From contig OX393578.1 of the NCBI GenBank assembly GCA_947652605.1, forward strand, positions 38,445,470 through 38,509,469: 64,000 nucleotides of DNA, given 5' to 3'. The notes under the pieces were generated by a model. That model searched no databases. It saw nothing but the letters and a program-made list of their open reading frames with translations, and was not told where the DNA came from. Positions 21,918 to 33,695 of this stretch are shown here, piece after piece (within the stretch, counting starts at the first letter, position 1; every line of letters starts with the position of its first letter). Both the position numbers and the translations under genes were made by a program. Origin of the DNA: Elmis aenea. Taxonomy: Eukaryota; Arthropoda; Insecta; Coleoptera; Elmidae.

Positions 21918-22076
21918 AGGTCCACACACACCGGCGCGATTTCGAAGCGGGCGCGGCGCGGTCGCGGTCACGATAATTGGTAACCATGTTTACTTACATA
22001 CGTAACCAGGTTACTAATTATAGTGACCGCGACCGCGCCGCGCCCGCTTCGAAATCGCGCCGGTGTGAGTTGACCT
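21918..22076. mobile_element. GC-rich hairpin MITE, TAA duplication
   Basis: Nearly perfect arms: CCGGCGCGATTTCGAAGCGG-GCGCGGCGCGGTCGCGGTCAC on the left, and the inverse on the right starting GTGACCGCGACCGCGCCGCG. The outer ends AGGTCCACACACACC and GGTGTGAGTTGACCT complete it. TAA flanks both sides. Its G+C content stands far above the surroundings. It sits directly in the pseudogene to its left, so it inserted after or during that gene's decay. Confidence 0.85.
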
Positions 22077-22136
22077 TAAATATTACCATGGATTTACTGT
22101 ATTTTTTAGTATCTATATTAAAATGCACAAATATAA

Positions 22137-22366
22137 AAGCTGTATTACACTACACAATTTCTTGTACAATTTGCTGTCAAAATTTTTTATACTAGATTGT
22201 ACAGCTGTTGCCAAGTTACAATGTCGTAAATTGACATACGCGAAGTGTCAGTTTACGACCTAAGACGTGTTGTAACTTGGCAACAGCTGTACAATCTAGT
22301 ATAAAATTTTTTGACAGCAAATTGTACAAGAAATTGTACAAGAAATTGTGTAGTGTAATACAGCCA
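22137..22366. mobile_element. hairpin MITE (GCTGTATTACACTACAC)
   Basis: Arms of about 95 bases: GCTGTATTACACTACACAAT, TTGCTGTCAAAATTTTTTAT, CTAGATTGTACAGCTGTTGC and CAAGTTAC are all mirrored on the right. A short direct duplication (AAATTGTACAAG twice) breaks the symmetry on the right. The flanks TAA and TTA suggest a PIF/Harbinger origin. Confidence 0.75.
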
Positions 22367-22369
22367 TTA

Positions 22370-24762
22370 GATAAAAAAATAATTTCTCACATTCTGTAAA
22401 TTCAAATTTGAAAAAACGGGGGGTGATAGGACTTTTTTATTATTATTTTCGTACTCGGCACACCCAAAAACGTAAGAATCAGGCAAAATCGTTAAAAAAG
22501 TTTTTTATCGCTGACCTGTGTAATTTTCTAAATATATGAAATAATTCTTAATCGCGGGGCTTGGGGAATACCTGGGGTGCCCCGTTCAAGAGAGTAGATC
22601 GTCGAATACCTTGGCATAAGAAAGTGGCTCACATAGTGCGAAAACTTAATAACACTGCCCTATCGTCTGTCTATTTATCACCTAAAAATAATTTAAAAAT
22701 GTTTTATTAGACAGTGGAGGCATGAACCGAAATAATTTTTTGTTCAATTAGGTTTCCTATAATTTTTTAAATACACTTTTAACTATTTTGTAGTAAATAA
22801 GCCAAAATTGTGTTTTTTAAAACAATTTGAGTTTTGTTCAGAACATGTCTGTCACAAGAAATAATGGGCCTGTTAAAAAATTATTCCCTTAATAGTTATT
22901 TACGTAACAAGACCGAAAAGTGGTACATTACTGGATGAGTAGGTAGTTCTGAGATGATCCGCATGCGAGTCCTGGAAACACACGAGTGTGATACGTACAA
23001 TATTTTTTCTGCGTCCGCCAATGACACTAAAATCACTATCGTCACCATCCATAATTTAACAATAGCTTAACAAACTATAGATGAAAATTCGCTTAGTGGT
23101 ATAACGACGCTTGTTTGACAGCGCAAATCAACAAAACAACTCATCACCATAGCAACCAGGTATTTTCTGGCCTAGGTGGGTTAAGATGTATTTTTCGGCC
23201 TAAACAATGATCGGAAACAATTGGTTTTCTGTACGGACGGAAAGAAATATACGAATTCAAAATCATTATATGCCCGCTCAGATTTTTTGACATTTGTTTA
23301 CAATTACAAAGGTTTTTTTAAAAGTTGCCTTGTAGCAAGAAATCCACTATTTTTATTATTTTTAATATTTTTATACAGTATGACAAATTAAATTCAAGAT
23401 TTTAACTTTATGAAAGGCCGATTTGTTCATAAATTGACAATATTTTTTTGAAAATCTTGAGCAGTTTTAACGGTCATATTTTGTATACTTCGACGAATTT
23501 TACATTATTTTTTAGCACTTATAATAAATTCGCCGTTTGTAGTATCTAGTAAAACATTGATAATAGCAGTAATTTAATAATAAATTGTCAAATTTGCAAA
23601 TTATGAGCAACGGTTTTAGCTTACTACCGAGAGCAATAAATGTCATTATAGCAATTACTATTATACCTAAAATCGTTAAAATCAGCAACGACTTTATAGC
23701 TTATAAAGAAATTACGCACTTTGCTGTAAATCATTTACGTAACAACTAAGTATTAAAACAATTTACAAATTTGTGATGTCTTAAAAACCGATAAAATATC
23801 AAAAATTCGTTTTGCACATACTTATATTTCTTGCAATATATTTGTTTATTATCATTATGAACCGCTTATTTTAAATGTTAACAACAATTTTATAATTTTA
23901 CGACGTATTGTGCATATTATTGTCATTCTGTTTAAAATGAACGACGTCACAAAAATAATGTACCTAACTTAATTCCCCATTTTTGTATTTAAAACTAAAT
24001 TGAACGTTAAAACACAATTTATTTCGAGTTTAAACGTCCCTTTATAACCTTAACCTAATGTTCTTAAGACACATTTATTTCCTGCAATCTATTATAAAAT
24101 TGTTTCGAGACACTGTTTATATTTTTGACTTTTAGATTTATAACGTTTTATATCTCATGCTCTGACATATATAAGTACGGTAGAACAGTAGTACAAAAAT
24201 ATTTCAAATATCTTTATAAAAACGTTTTATTTCTTTCAGTTGCATTTTCAGGATTACCTTCATTTTTCAGTGTCGCTTCTTACATGATATTTCATTTATC
24301 ATTCGGAATAACGGTAACTTTTGATTATAGTTTTATTCTTTTACTCAAGGAAGGATATGCTTAAACGCCGAAGAAAAATATACCAAACATTATTAAACAA
24401 AACTCATGCAGCACGATAAGGAAGGGTTCAGCCGAACGTAATTTAAAATGCAATAACTTGTATAAATAACGTCAGCGTCTGTTATTAACATTAGCAGACG
24501 CTTTGGGCGAAAGTAAATATATTAAAAATCACGGCAGTCATAAATCATCACGTACAAGCGGAAAAAAATCGAAATAATACAGAATATACAAGAATCATCA
24601 GAAGCAATGCATGCGTCACCTATCGACTAATAAATGTATTCATTGTTACTGGAACCGTAAATGACATTTGTGTGTATTAGGTTAATATAAATTTTCGCAT
24701 CGCAAGTGTTAACATCTTAAGAAACCAGCACTAACGTACTAACACAACAATTAAGCAGACGA
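22370..24762. other. long stretch without a supportable gene
   Basis: No coding, RNA or complete transposon signature found. A plus-strand 79-codon frame at about 24.1-24.4 kb is open but hydrophobic and A/T-driven, with no recognised motif. CpG-containing sequence around 22.55-22.62 kb and 22.93-23.25 kb is less AT-rich but not interpretable. Confidence 0.4.
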
Positions 24763-24770
24763 TGCATAGC

Positions 24771-25474
24771 CAGGGCCGTGCCTGGGTATATGGCCGCCTG
24801 CGTGCCAGTCTGTATGTCCGCCCCCAGGATAACATTTATTTAAGAATTTCATATCAAAAGGCCTTTTCCCTCCAAAAAGACCCGCCAAAATTTTACATTT
24901 TTTGTGTATTACCTTTTTCAGTCTTTGTCGAGTAAATAAACTTTTTATTAAATTTCACCACACGAACACACAACTAAAAGTTTTCAGGAATAAAGCAATT
25001 TATTTTTATTCGTTAAATCAGGGGTCGGCGCGACCGTGCACGATCGAGCTGATTTTCGAAAAGCTCCGCCTCCCACCACCCCCTTACGTTCTCACTTCCG
25101 CGCGATACCTACAAGCCTCCAGAGTCTATAGACTAATACGACTAATAAGACGAATAAGACCGCTTACGCGACGCCGGTCAATTGAAAAAACTATTTCGGC
25201 TCTTCGCTCGTGCAATGTTCGAAAAAATTCGGATTCGCTGCATGACTAGGTATATAAATACTACAACGACATAATCAGTTTTTATACATTTCTTATTTCT
25301 GAGAAACTCTTTTTAGATAGATTAGATTAGAGAAACTGTTTTTACTTCGTATCTTAATGAAAACAAACCGATTGTATTTTTGCCCAGTAAACAACTTGTA
25401 ACGATTTGGCCGCCTCTTAATTTCGGCCGCCTGCGTGCGGTGCACGCAATGAACGCCCGTCAGGCACGGCCCTG
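24771..25474. mobile_element. hAT element (CAGGGCCGTGCCTG ends)
   Basis: CAGGGCCGTGCCTG and CAGGCACGGCCCTG are perfect 14-bp inverted ends, and GGCCGCCTGCGTGC occurs near both. The 8-bp flank TGCATAGC is identical on both sides. An internal CAGGGGTCGGCGCGACCGTG at about 25020 looks like the terminus of a second, truncated hAT nested inside. The 115-codon plus-strand frame there covers this GC-rich block and is not a recognised protein. Confidence 0.9.
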
Positions 25475-25482
25475 TGCATAGC

Positions 25483-25920
25483 TACCAAAAACCACATTAA
25501 TTTTAAACAGCGCATGCGTATAAATATCCAGAGATAGTTCTTGCCTTCGTTTATGTACAGTTTTTACCATCCACCAACTAGTTCATGAATTCATCCGATA
25601 ACTGCTGAAACAGCCGACTAACCGCCCGATGAACTGTTTAGAGACAATGTTGGAACGCGATATCGATACTTATGTTATAAACCTTATGTGTAACTTGAAA
25701 TTTTTAAAAGCGACTACTTATAAAATAATTATAATAAGGCTCTATAATACCTATTCGTATTGTAACTGGAATCCAGTATTTTGCCGCCTTGAAGCATGAT
25801 CCAACAAAAGAATTTTTTATAATAGTACATTATTAACCCGAGATCTATCGCTCTATAATATTTTTTGCTATCGGTCGCAATCGATCGTTTTTTAAAATGA
25901 CGAGTACCTAATATTAAATA
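25483..25920. other. unannotated DNA
   Basis: No gene or transposon boundary recognised between the hAT element and the dispersed repeat that follows. Confidence 0.4.
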
Positions 25921-26255
25921 ATTTTTTTCTACTACCACTAATGTAAATGACACTTACCGTACAGCCTGCATGCATAATAGTAAGTGAGTCCTAACGCACG
26001 GTAATCAAAACACACACTTGGCTAGAAATGTCAAAGTAGGCTTACGTCAAAATTGACAAGACAACGTAATTACATGTTGTGTATATTAGCTAAAAAGCCG
26101 TTATAATCGTATGTATTATGTGTTCGTAGAACAAGTAAGCTACATAACACAAGTTGTAAAGCAATTACGCACTCGTGGAAACACTTTTCCACTAGTGCGT
26201 AATATGCTTCTTACAACTCTTGTTATGTAATATACTATTATTTAGCACTTAAAAG
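25921..26255. repeat. dispersed repeat, copy 1 (empty-site copy)
   Basis: It shares TTTTTTCTACTACCACTAAT, TTACCGTACAGCCTGCATGC, AGTAAGTGAGTCCTAACGC, and the TTATGTGTTCGTAGAA to TACGCACTCGTG region with a second copy at 61.8-62.4 kb. The right part forms a hairpin: ACATAACACAAGTTGTAA ... GCAATTACGCACTCGTGG against CCACTAGTGCGTAATATGC ... TTACAACTCTTGTTATGTAA. Coding potential is absent. This copy lacks the MITE present in the other. Confidence 0.75.
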
Positions 26256-26514
26256 ACATAAACAAATTTCACTGTTTTAAACAATTTAATCTTTCAAGCG
26301 GACTTGTAAATGATTAAAAAACCGAATAAAAAATTGTAATTCTTGCGTATTACATACAACTCGGAAAACATGCCGTTTCAGTGCATGCTTTGCAAATATA
26401 TTTTAAACCCAAATGATGGTTGTATGATTTGAATTAAAGGTAAAACACGTAGGAACAAAATAAAAATTGAAAAAACATCTTCAAGGACAATCAATGAAAC
26501 AAAATATCCACGAG

Positions 26515-26755
26515 ACACAAGCTAGATGACTAGGGTATGTTAAGAATAGGAAAAGATAGAATGCCTGAGAGAACCGATGAAGCAAAACTAGAGGGAAATA
26601 CCAAAAGGAAATGCCAAGAAAAACCTGAAATGAGGAGGTCACGAACACAGGAATTAACTGGAGTAAGGGAGCTGTTCAAGATAAAAAGAGGTAAAAGGAA
26701 TGATTCAAATAAAGTTCACATACTCAAAAGGACACACAAGTCCAACAGCTAACGA
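26515..26755 (+). pseudogene. LINE reverse transcriptase C-terminal relic
   Basis: Across frames the plus strand spells a LINE tail: LGYVK, GKDRMPER, EAKLEG, then GRP-like KCQEKP/MPRKTWNEEV and GINWSKGAVQDKKRWKEW-like residues with Trp codons turned to stops. The family pattern after the RT domain is 'WxGHVxRMxxxRxPKxxxExxxxGxRxxGRPRxxWxxxV...AxDRxxWRxL'. The reading frame shifts at least twice. Nothing of the RT core lies upstream. Confidence 0.6.
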
Positions 26756-27044
26756 TAGAAAGGCTTAAGATTAAATAAAAAGAAAAAGATTCAGTCAAAA
26801 TGACCGATTACACATGCAACAACACTTCAACATGTCGATGCACATAATTTACACTTGATTATCCTTGCCATCAACATTTAGGAATGTACTAATGAGAAAA
26901 ATTTACCAGCAAAGACAAAAACAAAATTAATCGTCGGTCAAAAAGACCGATGGGTTACCGATCTCGGGTAAATGAAATTATTTCATGTTTATGCGAATAA
27001 GTTTGCATTCTATTTAAGGATTTATAACACTTTCTTTTTATTCG
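26756..27044. other. unannotated DNA
   Basis: Nothing recognised. Confidence 0.4.
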
Positions 27045-27052
27045 CTCTAAAG

Positions 27053-27266
27053 CAGTGGCCTCCAACCTTTTGTGGTCTAGGATCACATTTTATATCAAAG
27101 TTGTACCTGAGATCTGCTTTTAAACATTTATAAAACGTTTGCCGCAAAATTGTATTAATAATTAAAGTATTGCAATAGCATAACAAAGGTAAATATGGGG
27201 AAAAAATTATTATTACAAATATAAAATCCTCAAGATCGACCAGTGAGGACGGGTCGGAGACCACTG
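27053..27266. mobile_element. hAT MITE, 214 bp, perfect 8-bp duplication
   Basis: Ends CAGTGGCCTCCAACCTTTTG and (inverted) CAGTGGTCTCCGACCCGTCC. CTCTAAAG flanks it on both sides. No coding content. Confidence 0.9.
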
Positions 27267-27274
27267 CTCTAAAG

Positions 27275-28643
27275 TATTCGTACCACTTCGAAATCGTTTT
27301 ATTTTCATCGTCATTGTTTTTTTAATAAATAATTGTAATTCGTTAAATAATAAACTAAAACAACACATTTTATCAGTATCACGCTTGCTGTTGTTAAAAC
27401 AATAGCAATAGTAAATGCAAGTGGTACAAATACGGGTATAATGTAGCAATATGGACTGGTGACACATATATTGTTTAGAACGTGATAATGCCATTTCATT
27501 GAGCTCAAAAATAACTAAAACGCTTTTAATTACCTATGTTTTGAATTAACATCTGCAAATAATGTCCATTGTGTATCAACAAACTTGCAAATGCCAATTT
27601 AAATGTTGATTACCATGATTTATGAAGTAGCAAAACAACAGGAATGATATCAAAATATAAAATGATAATTAGAATTATCAGCTAGATAGCAATTAAGTGT
27701 TACTAATATAACTAAAAATTAAGTTTTAATTAAATCGAACGAAAACCCCAAGGCATATATTTTGTTTTATTATTTCAAAAGGTTTTTACAGTTTGTGATT
27801 AAAATTAAGTTTTAAAGTTGTGTTCCATTTTAAGTAATAAAATAACGCTAAGAAAGTTTTAACGAGAAAATAAAATTTGGAAAGCAAGCTTGTTTAGAGT
27901 TTAATGGTACTTAACTTATTTAAAAGGATCAGTGACATTGAGCAACGCAATTTTATATATTTACTCAATCTACATTTAATAATTGAACGGGAAAAAAATC
28001 ATAAGAATAAAACAATGATAAGATTCGCTATGCTCTATTAATCTTATGAAGCTAATATTGTAGAGATAACACTAATTTTCAGTTAAATAATACCAAACAA
28101 AAATTAAATTAAAAACCTACCCTTCTATATCAAAATCTTATTTACACCTAAAGTAATTAAGTAGGAGTATCATATTTTTATTTTGTAATTTTTTATAATT
28201 TTTTATACAACATTAAAAAAATATTTTTACTTGAATTTATACCTGTCCGTTGTTACACAAACCTCTTTTGGTTGTAACAAGATAATCGATAATAATAATT
28301 TAATTTTATGCAATTAGTTTTGACTAAAATGTTATTACCACACATTTAACGATTCTCTGAAATAATTTTTAATCGTATATGGGACTGAATATTCATTAAT
28401 ACTCGCCATTGTATGAAACTAAGATCGAACAGTACAAATGTTTGTAGAATTATATTGCTACATTTCTGAACACTAAAACCTATTCGATAATGGAAAAAAA
28501 ACAAAAAACCAATATGTAATTCTTGTACATTCGTAGCGAGTTTAATTAATTCACGTATATAAAATGAGAAGCGACTCACGAATCTTTAACATTTATTGAC
28601 AATTTAATTTTAGCAGGCACACAAATAAATATTTATAACGATA
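27275..28643. other. unannotated AT-rich DNA
   Basis: Open frames here are short, A/T-driven and without motifs. No RNA gene or repeat boundary found. Confidence 0.4.
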
Positions 28644-28651
28644 CTAGCAAC

Positions 28652-28894
28652 CAGGGCCTTTCAGAGAAAACTCGAGGCCCTGAGCAGTGTGACTTTAAAA
28701 AAAAGGTCCTTGCTTTCTTGAATTGTTTTAAAATCCGTCCCGGTTCACACTGATGTCTCTCGCTTTTTTAAACTTCGTACGGTTTTTTACTGACCGAGTT
28801 AAACATTGTGAGGCCCCTACATTTGTAAGAGGTCCCATAAAATTGTGAGGCCCGGGGCATCTGCCCCTTTTGCCCCCCCCTCTGATAGAGCCTG
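28652..28894. mobile_element. hAT MITE (CAGGGCCTTTCAGAG)
   Basis: Left end CAGGGCCTTTCAGAG; the right end inverted is CAGGCTCTATCAGAGGGGG. The flanks CTAGCAAC and CTAACAAC match at 7 of 8 bases. Inside are GAGGCCC motifs near both ends (CTCGAGGCCCTG, TGTGAGGCCCC, TGTGAGGCCCGG), probable subterminal repeats. Confidence 0.8.
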
Positions 28895-28902
28895 CTAACA
28901 AC

Positions 28903-30158
28903 TAATATTATTAGCAAAACAATATTTCCAAGTTCCTTAAAAATTAACAGTCAATTTACAAGAAATTCGTTGAGCCAAATGTCGTAGTCGTCTCTTGGTC
29001 AAAGATTAAACTTGAATGCATTTGAATATATGTCAATAAACGTAAAATTAAGAAATTAAAATCTTAATTGTAGTACCTATTTGAATTTTGGATATTAATA
29101 AAATACGATACGGTGCTCCAAAATGTATTTATATTTTTTGATAATAATTTATAGAGTACAATTTTTGAACTTTTTTACCCTAGAGTAGTCCCTTGGAGTC
29201 CTCAGCTACTTATGAGGGTTCTTGGGAATTCAAAATTCTTATCTTACTAATTTAATTATCCCTATCTTTTACCTTTTATCATTTTAACACAAAAAGTGCA
29301 GATTAGCGCATCTTAGCCCTATTAAGACCTTATATTAAAAAATAACATATAACGATCCAATGATTCTGTTTTCATATTATAAACATATTCTTATCTATAT
29401 GTAAAATACACTCGTCTTTAACATGGGTTCGCTCTGTAAAATATACGATAAAACATCAACTATAAATTTTAGGAAATCAGATTAATCCAAGGTCCACCAA
29501 GTTAAGTAAGTTCGCCATAGCTAAAAATTTAATTTAATATATTTTATATGACGGGCGATGACCCTCTTAAGTCTAAAGGTATCAAAGAATAAAACTAATA
29601 CAATTAGCAAAAGAAAGAAATATGAAACAGGTTTATCGACAAAGAATTTATTCTTAAGTAAAGGAAAATCGCCTAATATTTGATTGCTTTTTAAAGCGGC
29701 TGGTAGTTTTGGGGATAAAAATTATTAATGCAATTTTTTTTAACTTTACGCAAATCAAGATAAAATTACATATTTATGTACATATCTACACAACAAAAAT
29801 CTTTTACTTTTGTGTTATTTGTTACTTGGACTTCTAGCTTAGATTTTTTTTATATTATTCAACGTCTTTTTTCCCTCTCTAGAAAACTTTTTTCCACTTG
29901 ACTTTGGCACAGCGTACCTACTGATTATCACCCAGCATCAATTAATTGCCCTATTTTTTGACGACTTACTATTATGCTACAATGCTTATAAATAAAGTAT
30001 TATTAAAATTTGTTTGTTTAAATAAGTGCAAAATTAGACAACTATCCGAATTAAGGCCGCTTTCCCCTTTATTGCAAAAAATATATAAATTGTTTATAAT
30101 GAAGATCCAGAAGGGAATGGAATAATCTGAACGCTAATTAATGACTAATGAGTCCTGG
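28903..30158. other. unannotated AT-rich DNA
   Basis: No gene or element recognised. Confidence 0.4.
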
Positions 30159-30964
30159 CAGGACCGGCGCGTGGAATTTTTTCTAGTAGTCGAACACTGA
30201 TTTTGGCCCCCCACCTCCACTTCTGTCACCACCCTCTACCCCCTCCACTCTTTAACCCTTTTAGACCCGAATAAATTTTTACTATTAATATTATAATTAA
30301 TTAATTATTATTTTTCCGTAATTTAAAGAAAATCGGTTAAACTGGAGTTAGTGGCATTATGAAAACCAAAAAACAGCGTCAGGTGTAACAAAATGATTAA
30401 AGAATAAGAATAATAGCCACTAGTAAAAAATATGTTGTACATGATCATGTACGCTAGGTCTGAAAGGGTTAAGATGATTCAACTTAATCGCTTTAATCCA
30501 CAGAGGAAGTTGATAATTATAGTGTTGAAAACGGAAAACACAAATTAAGGAAAAATATGTAGGTAATGAACTAGAAAAACAAATTACATTTTGTTAATTA
30601 ATGAAAGTATATTATTGTAAAAAATAGTTTTTCAGTTGAGAAAATCTTTTATTCACGAAATTGAAACAGATTTACAAGATAATTAAACACTTCGATATCA
30701 AATTTTTTTGCTTCATTTTCTATCTTTACCTTCGTACTTATACAACTTGCTTTTACGATGAATTTTTATTGGAGGGACAGATTCAAAATTTGCATTTACT
30801 TCCAAAGTCAGTAAAATATAAACATAAATTAGTTTATGCATAAGGTAGTTCATGAACTAATACATACAATTCCTTTTTTTATGTGAATTTCACATTCATT
30901 GGGACTAGCGTCGCACCCAAAGGCGACTGACTACCTTATCGCCTAGGCACTAGCGCCAGCCCTG
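30159..30964. mobile_element. probable hAT-like element (CAGGACCGGCGC)
   Basis: Left end CAGGACCGGCGC and right end inverted CAGGGCTGGCGC. The right subterminal region, GCACCCAAAGGCGACTGACT, is GC-rich, as is usual for these elements. The flanking octamers begin AGTC on both sides but do not match further, so the duplication is decayed or the boundary is wrong. It contains a nested piggyBac-type MITE. The 60-codon plus-strand frame inside has no recognised motif. Confidence 0.5.
30256..30468. mobile_element. piggyBac-type MITE, TTAA duplication
   Basis: TTAA flanks both ends. The inverted ends are CCCTTTTAGACC and GGTCTGAAAGGG. The interior has a TTTTTACTATTA / TAGTAAAAAATA pair and a perfect TGTACATGATCATGTAC-type palindrome near the right end. 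TTAA duplication and a CCC-starting terminus are diagnostic of piggyBac derivatives. Confidence 0.8.
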
Positions 30965-31856
30965 AGTCGGCCCTGGTGTCGGGGTTCAGGATCTATCGTA
31001 AAGAGTCTACGTCACTTTAAAATGGGCCTTATTTTCCCACATATTTCATCGTTTTACAAAATATTTATCAGTTTCCAGCATAATCAAGGATAACTTTGAG
31101 ATAAACCAGTTTTTTGTCGTCAAAATTTTTAGGAACCAGTTGTGATTTGGGACCGCATTTTCCAGGCGGATTTTCCAAGCTGCCTCTATAGTCAGCTAAC
31201 GTATAAAGTCAGTTCTTTCATTTATAGCGTTTCAAACGCTGTCCCCTTGCCCTAAAGGTTCCCAATCTTCGATTGATAAATTACAAATAAAACTGAAACT
31301 GCTTTTGAATGATATACGAGGGACATTTCTTTCCTTTATTTATATAAAGTCTCTTCCTACAGCAGTCTCAAAAAATGATTTACGAGTCTCAAAAAACAGC
31401 AAAATAATTTTCCGACTGGTTTTTGGAAACAGGATTAAATTTTATATTTGTTGTTGTTGCATTAGCTGTTAGGTCGTGGTGTTGAAGTATTCCTACATGT
31501 TTATAATCGATATTTACGAGCGTGTTAACGTGAAATGATCATAAACTTATATTGCGTCGTTCCGTAGATGCTCTTCGATAGATTTTTTATTACAAAAGCT
31601 ATAGCGATGAATTATATGAACTCTATGTGCTTGGACAACAAATTTATGTGAGCGCCGAATGACGGCTCATAAAAAGTGCGAAATATTCATCGCAAGTACA
31701 CTCGCTTCGCTTATACGTTATTTAAAGTATAGATGGCACAGTTTAAAACTGCATCAAGTGGAATATAAACTACCCTCATGTGGTTTTTAAATAATAAGTT
31801 ATGTGGAAATGAATAGATATCTGCATAAATATCTGTAAAAGCTTTTATAATATAAC
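30965..31856. other. unannotated DNA
   Basis: No gene or transposon recognised. Confidence 0.4.
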
Positions 31857-32178
31857 TAGCTGATTGACCCGGCGTTGCACGGGTGATTACAATTATTCTC
31901 TTTTATCAATCACAGACTACTCGCGCTCCGCGCTCGCGCTCGGCGGACGTTCCCAGATTATCAATCCCAGACTACTCGCGCTGCGCGCTCGCGCTCGGCG
32001 GACGTTCCCAGACGTTTCCGGCCGTTTCCGGCTGTTCACGGCCGTTCTTTATACGACGTTTAATCCGTTGGGTCCTAAATAGTAACTGTGCAAAATTTGG
32101 TCCCGATCGGTCAACGGACCTAGGATTCTATAGCCAACATACAAACAAACAAGCTCCTTTATATATATATATATATAT
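31857..32178 (+). repeat. RTE/SINE-like retroelement with internal 63-bp duplication
   Basis: It starts CTAGCTGATTGACCCGGCGT, a beginning shared by many insect non-autonomous retroelements ('actagctgacccggc...'). It ends with CCGATCGGTCAACGGACCTA and 'acatacaaacaaacaagctcctttatatat...', the usual RTE-type 3' tail with an AT microsatellite. Inside, a GC-rich unit of about 63 bases (ACTACTCGCGCT, CGCGCTCGCGCTCGGCGGAC, GTTCCCAGA) is present twice in tandem. The overlapping open frames are GC-rich-repeat artefacts. Confidence 0.6.
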
Positions 32179-32449
32179 TACAAACCCAATACCCATTATT
32201 TAAATTATCATCAAGAAAAGGTAACAGTTAAAATCCAATACTATATATATATAGATATAGATTAAAGGACCAAAAACATATTTAATAGATCAAAACTTTA
32301 TGATAATTCAGTAGTCCTAAATAATTCCAAATTTCTAAAAACGGTTTGGTTTATTAGTACCAAAACCATTATGTTAGTTTGTTTGTTGACAATCGGATTG
32401 CTTACCGTTACGTTTATTCCTGGGTTAGTTATTTTTCAAAATTATATGA

Positions 32450-32895
32450 CTAAATTCGGTGCATTTCTTAGCCCGACAACATTGGTATAATTCACGACAA
32501 AATTGGTTATTGTTCACGACAAAAAATGTAAGTGAACGACAATATTTGTATTTTAACGACAAAAAATGTAAGGGAACAACAAAATATTTATTCCAACGAC
32601 AAAAATTGTAAGTGACAAAATGTATTTGTTTTAACGGCAAAAATGTAAGTTTCATTTTCATTGCTTTTTCTCGCTGCATTTGTAATGCATGCACTCTCCA
32701 TATATTTTGACAGTATAAGGTTTGGTATAACCTAATCTGTCCGCGTGCAAATGGCATAATTTTTCGTGAATAAATTTTTTTTTGTGGTATTAATATTTTT
32801 GTCTTTTGATGTATACTAATTTTGTCGTGAAATATACCATTTTTGTCCTGAAATATACAAATTTTGTCGTAAAATATGCCACTTTTGTATTGCAA
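32450..32895. repeat. ACGACAAAA short-unit array, with an inverted second half
   Basis: The left half repeats (A/G)CGACAAAAaATGTAAGTGA-type units of about 24-40 bases (near 32496, 32515, 32536, 32557, 32596 and 32633). The right half carries the reverse orientation, ATTTTGTCGTGAAATATACC units (near 32817, 32843, 32866). The two half-arrays are separated by about 150 unique bases. The long open frames here are products of the repeats. Origin unknown; possibly the two subterminal arrays of an unrecognised transposon. Confidence 0.6.
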
Positions 32896-33129
32896 TTAAT
32901 TATGTATTCCCCGATTAAATATAGTAGGTACCCTTGTTTTCAAAAATACTTGTGGCAACTATTAAATGAACATGCTTTTGTTACATTGTGTCATTATTAA
33001 TAGAAAGTACTGTACTGTACCCTGTAACCCTACAGTACTATTTATAATTACAAAATTTTTCATTTTATATAAATACCTAAATAAACAAACTGACCAAGTA
33101 AAATACGTTTTTACAAAGGTGTAGTTAGC

Positions 33130-33600
33130 TTCAGACTGAAAGTGCTGCTATGATTATTTTAATGATTAAGAAAATTCCCTTCACCTGTCAAATTTGCGTT
33201 TTCAACCAATCACTAATCTTAAATCTTCTAGAGACTACCAATAGAAGCAATATTACACGGTAATAATTTTACATTCCCCTGTCAGATGTTGATCCTCCTG
33301 TCAAATTTGCGTTTTCGACCAATAACAAACTCAGATTTCCTAGAAACGACCAATAAACATAATCATACACTGATAATTTACTTTTCGCAATTAACAGATT
33401 TTCATGCGTTTATTGGTCGTTTCTAAGAAATCTGAGTTTTTGATTGGTGGAAAATATAAATTTGGAGAGGGAATAAGGTATTTTGGTCTTGATAATTTTT
33501 TGACAGATGTCGGCGACCAATAACGTTACTTTAATATAGATTAAACCACACCCCTGACACACCACTCTGACAGTACTTGTCAAATTTGACAACGTACATT
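33130..33600. repeat. repeat cluster with direct and inverted CCAAT-bearing units
   Basis: CTGTCAAATTTGCGTTTTC followed by (A/G)ACCAATCACTAA occurs twice in direct orientation about 115 bases apart. The second unit, ACTCAGATTTCCTAGAAACG with CCAATAAAC, is then mirrored by GTTTATTGGTCGTTTCTAAG and AAATCTGAGTTTTTGATTGG. Probably an old MITE pair or foldback element; no clear termini. Confidence 0.5.
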
Positions 33601-33695
33601 TAATTCGACAGCTAGGTTAGGTGAAGGAAATTTTCTGACAAAATATAACTCATGCATTGCAAATAATCTATAATTTTTGACAAATCTTCACTCAT

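Noticed and set aside
31864..32203. Two overlapping plus-strand frames of 72 and 106 codons
   Set aside because: They are produced by the GC-rich tandem unit of a retroelement and end in its AT microsatellite tail.
32425..32895. 156-codon minus-strand frame
   Set aside because: It is low-complexity (IFYDKICIFQDKNGIFHDK...) generated by the ACGACAAAA units.
32450..32895. CRISPR-like appearance of short repeats with spacers
   Set aside because: The repeats are imperfect, spacers vary in length, orientation flips midway, and the DNA is clearly eukaryotic.
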